Of a stretch of DNA of 42,844 nt, positions 40,597 to 42,844 are shown piece by piece. Made by a program: the position numbers and the translations under genes. A model generated the notes under the pieces. It did not search any database and was not told where the DNA came from. It was given only the letters and a program-made list of their open reading frames with translations. Location: NCBI GenBank assembly GCA_003162245.1, contig PMMM01000122.1, positions 1 through 42,844 on the forward strand, written 5' to 3'. Origin of the DNA: Phycisphaerales bacterium (GTDB lineage: Bacteria; Planctomycetota; Phycisphaerae; UBA1845; Fen-1342). Each line of letters opens with the position of its first letter. The first letter of the stretch is position 1.

Positions 40597-42213
40597 TCAG
40601 GGGCCTTGGAAAACGACCTCGAGAATATTCCCTTGCAAGTCAACTTTGGCGACTGCGCTGTTGCGTACGACACCACCGAAGGCGTTCTTGCCGCGAAACT
40701 TCGTGTAAACGATCAGATGGTCGCCTTTGTCTATGTAAGTGGTCTCGTCGTGTTGGTACGAATCGGGGTCGTTCATGCTCTTCTTAATGTATTCTGTGAG
40801 ACCCCTATGCGAGCCATCCCAACCGCTGAACTGCTTCTCGATCAGCTCCTCTCGCGCCTTGCGTGCGGCCTCGGCTTCCGCTGCCGCCCTCGCTTCGGCC
40901 GCCTTTATCCGTTCCTTGGCCTCCGCCGCTGCCTCCGCCGCTGCCTTCGCCTTCTCAACCCTTCTGCGTTCCTCGGCCTCGGCCGCCGCCTTCTGCTTCG
41001 CAGCCTCCGCCTTCTGCTTCGCGGCCTCCGCCTCCTGCCGCGCGGCTTCCGCTGCTTCCTGTTCCCGCTTCCTTATCTCTGCGCGCTTCGCAAGGGCGGC
41101 GTCAGTACTCGCGCGGGCGTTGGCGACGGCCTTACGGGTGAGGACCGGGTAGCCTAGATCGAGCGACGCGGGCGGCGCGCCGTAGGCCTTGAACGCGGCT
41201 AATTCGGCATCGGACAGCCGCACGAGCACGTCGAGCGCCCACGCCGGATCGTCGGAGTTTTTGATCGCCCCTTGCAGGGCTAGCGCAACGTCCCGATTCT
41301 GGGCGGCGCTGAGCTTGAGGGCTTCGTCGATGTCTTGCCGGGCTCTGGCAACGTTGGCGGCCGTCAGCGACGCCTTGGCCCTGTCCACAAGTCGGGTTAC
41401 TCGTGCGTTCGCGTCTACTTGCGCCCTTGCGCGCGCCGCTGCGAGGCGCGCGTCGGCCTCTACTTGGGCCTGTACTCGCGCCGCTTCGTCCGCCGCGAGT
41501 CGCTGGTCGGCGGCAACTTGTAGCTGTACTCGCGCTGCTTCATCCACCGCGGGTCGTTGGTCGGCGGCAATCTGTGGCTGCGCTCGCGCGCCTTCCTCGG
41601 CCGCTTTCTTGGCCGCCCGTTCGGCGGATGGCCGTTGCGCGATGTACCCGGCCGCAGCAAAACCCATCAGGGCGACCGCGACCAGGCTAAAGGTCGTCAA
41701 CTTGACCGTGCGCCATGTCGGCCTGTCCGTCGACACTCGCAAAAAATGACCAACACCCCGCCGCATGGGCCCGGTTCGATCGTCTGTGAGATACAAACTG
41801 ATGAGTACCGCAAGAACGACTCCGACGGTCAGTGTGAAACCGGGGAAAGACGGCGCGAGGAAGGCCGAGATGACGAGAAGCAGTCCAAACCAAAGCCGGG
41901 GCTTGGACGGCGCGATATTGATAGTGGGTTCACCCGGGTGCTGGCCCCGGTTCACATCTTGCGACGGCGCGACGGGCGTCACGATAGCGACTGCTGGCAT
42001 AGATTTCGGATCACACACCGCGTGTGCTTGGGCGAGCGGTGCGGGAGGCCTTGGCGGCCGCGATGCGACCTCCGGACTTGGGGCAGAGGGTATGAAGCGT
42101 TGGCCGCATACCGCGCAGGTCACGCTCTTCCCGAGCGATTCCGACTCGACGCGAAATTCGCGTCCGCAGGCTGGATTGGGACAGCGCGCCTGGATGTACG
42201 TGTCGGCCGGCAT
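40597..42213 (-). CDS. Zinc-ribbon, two-helix, coiled-coil protein with conserved C-terminal domain
   Basis: A 538-residue predicted membrane protein. The N-terminal zinc ribbon has Cys11-x4-Cys16 and Cys33-x2-Cys36 (the MJ0042-like CPxxACGREF type). A Pro-rich linker leads to membrane segments at about 107-142 (probably two) and 170-192. A long Ala/Glu/Lys/Gln-rich coiled coil follows (about 195-310 and 385-465), including an exact-length 18-residue repeat. The last 70 residues (FSGWDGSHRGLTEYI, NDPDSYQHDETTYIDKGD, KFRGKNAFGGVVRNSAVAKVD) resemble a small domain found at the ends of varied bacterial membrane proteins and lipoproteins. Its function is unknown. The ATG at 42213 starts the zinc ribbon. 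A promoter lies about 150 bp upstream. Confidence 0.85.
   Translation of the reverse strand: MPADTYIQARCPNPACGREFRVESESLGKSVTCAVCGQRFIPSAPSPEVASRPPRPPAPLAQAHAVCDPKSMPAVAIVTPVAPSQDVNRGQHPGEPTINIAPSKPRLWFGLLLVISAFLAPSFPGFTLTVGVVLAVLISLYLTDDRTGPMRRGVGHFLRVSTDRPTWRTVKLTTFSLVAVALMGFAAAGYIAQRPSAERAAKKAAEEGARAQPQIAADQRPAVDEAARVQLQVAADQRLAADEAARVQAQVEADARLAAARARAQVDANARVTRLVDRAKASLTAANVARARQDIDEALKLSAAQNRDVALALQGAIKNSDDPAWALDVLVRLSDAELAAFKAYGAPPASLDLGYPVLTRKAVANARASTDAALAKRAEIRKREQEAAEAARQEAEAAKQKAEAAKQKAAAEAEERRRVEKAKAAAEAAAEAKERIKAAEARAAAEAEAARKAREELIEKQFSGWDGSHRGLTEYIKKSMNDPDSYQHDETTYIDKGDHLIVYTKFRGKNAFGGVVRNSAVAKVDLQGNILEVVFQGP
41461..41568 (-). repeat. Two tandem 54-bp repeats in the coiled-coil gene
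   Basis: Two units encode AADQR-x-A-x-DEAARVQ-x-QV, 18 residues each, followed by a degenerate third. The 18-residue period gives an in-register helical extension, so copy-number change would lengthen the coil without breaking the frame. Confidence 0.75.
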
Positions 42214-42365
42214 GTTTCGCGCCCCTGCTGTCGCTGTTGGCGTTTCGCTCCGCGACCCGTTGTGCGTAATCCGCCTTGCCCGGTGCGACATGGCCCGGGC
42301 GCACCGGGGCACCTTTGGACCGGTGGCGGGCGTCCCCGCCTGATCCGGATCCGGGGAACAAAGCT

Positions 42366-42394
42366 ATTATACCACAATGTGATCTCGTGCAAAA
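42366..42394 (-). promoter_or_regulatory. Promoter of the coiled-coil protein gene
   Basis: On the minus strand a perfect TATAAT (42366-42371) stands in a short AT-rich patch. TTTTGC lies 17 bp upstream and TTGCAC 15 bp upstream as possible -35 boxes. The transcript would carry a leader of about 145 nt before the ATG at 42213. Confidence 0.6.
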
Positions 42395-42844
42395 GGGCGA
42401 AAAGCGCGACCCGTTGCGCATCCTTCCGCTGCAGGCCCTCATAGCGTGCGGGAGAGCACCGGCACGGTTCCGGGCGCCGTTGGGGCGGAAGGGGCGCCTG
42501 CCGACGCTGCGCGCTCGGAACGCGCGCAGACGCACGCCGGCCTCACGGTCGCGACTCGGATGGCGAGACGCCGCACGCGGGAGGGGATTCCCACACGCCC
42601 GGGTGCGAGATAGGAACCACGCACCAGCGGCGCCCCGCTAGTCGCGGCCGGGTTGGGCGCGGGGGCAGGTCACCCCCTACCAGTCGCGCCTCGGATCGCA
42701 CGCGACCAGGGCACGGCGGGTGCCTTGCCAACCCCCGTTCGCGTCGGCACGGGCCGACGGCTGATAGCTGAAAGCTGAGAGCCTCCTCTCTTTCTCCGCC
42801 AATCTCCGCCAGCCGCCAACACCATCGCCCCCGTCCCTTGCTTT
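42393..42844. other. Right-end intergenic region
   Basis: About 450 bp to the window edge with no recognisable gene. Short open frames on both strands are explained by the high GC content. It holds the hairpin and heptad repeats at 42742-42780 and a pyrimidine-rich stretch after 42780. Confidence 0.5.
42742..42780. repeat. Hairpin followed by a 7-bp tandem repeat
   Basis: CGTCGGC, 4-nt loop, GCCGACG (42742-42759) is the same stem as at 40147-40168. It is followed directly by three 7-bp units, GCTGATA, GCTGAAA and GCTGAGA (42760-42780). The 13-mer GAAAGCTGAGAGC here also occurs at the end of nuoA. Confidence 0.65.

Noticed and set aside
40187-40708. 173-codon plus-strand frame after the M3 peptidase
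   Set aside because: No ribosome site, no recognisable family, low-information composition, and it overlaps the end of the minus-strand coiled-coil gene.

Overview
This is a GC-rich bacterial chromosome segment carrying about 33 recognisable genes. The mix suggests a Gram-negative, possibly Planctomycetota-like bacterium. The clues are a GC-rich complex I cluster, an MGDG-synthase-type glycosyltransferase, two-membrane exporters, lipoproteins with clear lipoboxes, a TPR/low-complexity secreted protein and many small palindromes between genes. The phylum is an impression from gene content and style; no marker phylogeny was possible.

Layout. (1) 17-6790, minus strand: an ABC export operon in the order ATPase, permease A, permease B, permease A', permease B', membrane-fusion protein. 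The A/B permease pair has been duplicated in tandem. (2) 6949-18841, minus: a respiratory complex I cluster in the order nuoI-A-B-C-D-H-J-K-L-M-N. nuoE, nuoF and nuoG (the NADH-oxidising module) are absent from the cluster. A tRNA-Val(UAC) gene lies just upstream of nuoI. (3) 19135-23149, minus: rnpA, an MGDG-synthase-like glycosyltransferase, a family 2 glycosyltransferase and a protein faintly like BshC. (4) 23244-25178, plus: selB, divergent from rnpA and probably read from a leaderless transcript. (5) 25210-31413: an accessory lipid/envelope region. It holds a patatin-like lipoprotein, a TetR regulator divergent from an LpxL-like acyltransferase that lacks its usual catalytic histidine, a YkgJ-type Cys-cluster protein, a 52-residue secreted or anchored peptide and an alpha/beta-hydrolase lipoprotein. 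Mixed in are three broken gene copies: a piece of patatin, the tail of the acyltransferase and the tail of an RND pump. (6) 31500-36683, minus: a self-regulated RND efflux operon (tetR, membrane-fusion lipoprotein, RND pump) with a 20-bp palindromic operator at the likely transcription start. (7) 36812-42213: a secreted TPR/low-complexity protein, an M3-family oligoendopeptidase, and a zinc-ribbon/coiled-coil membrane protein with a clear promoter.

How the genes work together. Regions 1, 5 and 6 concern the cell envelope: export, lipid acylation and hydrolysis, efflux. Region 2 is the proton-pumping membrane arm plus the quinone-reducing arm of complex I, and it must obtain electrons through a module encoded elsewhere or from another donor. 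Region 3 joins tRNA processing to lipid and polyprenyl glycosylation.

The most unusual sequence-level feature is a population of small repeats. There are 7-bp and 8-bp tandem repeats and short hairpins, and many sit on or just after stop codons (nuoA, nuoC, nuoD, nuoK, nuoL, the BshC-like gene, the acyltransferase, the membrane-fusion gene). One 7-bp repeat tract lies in frame inside nuoL.
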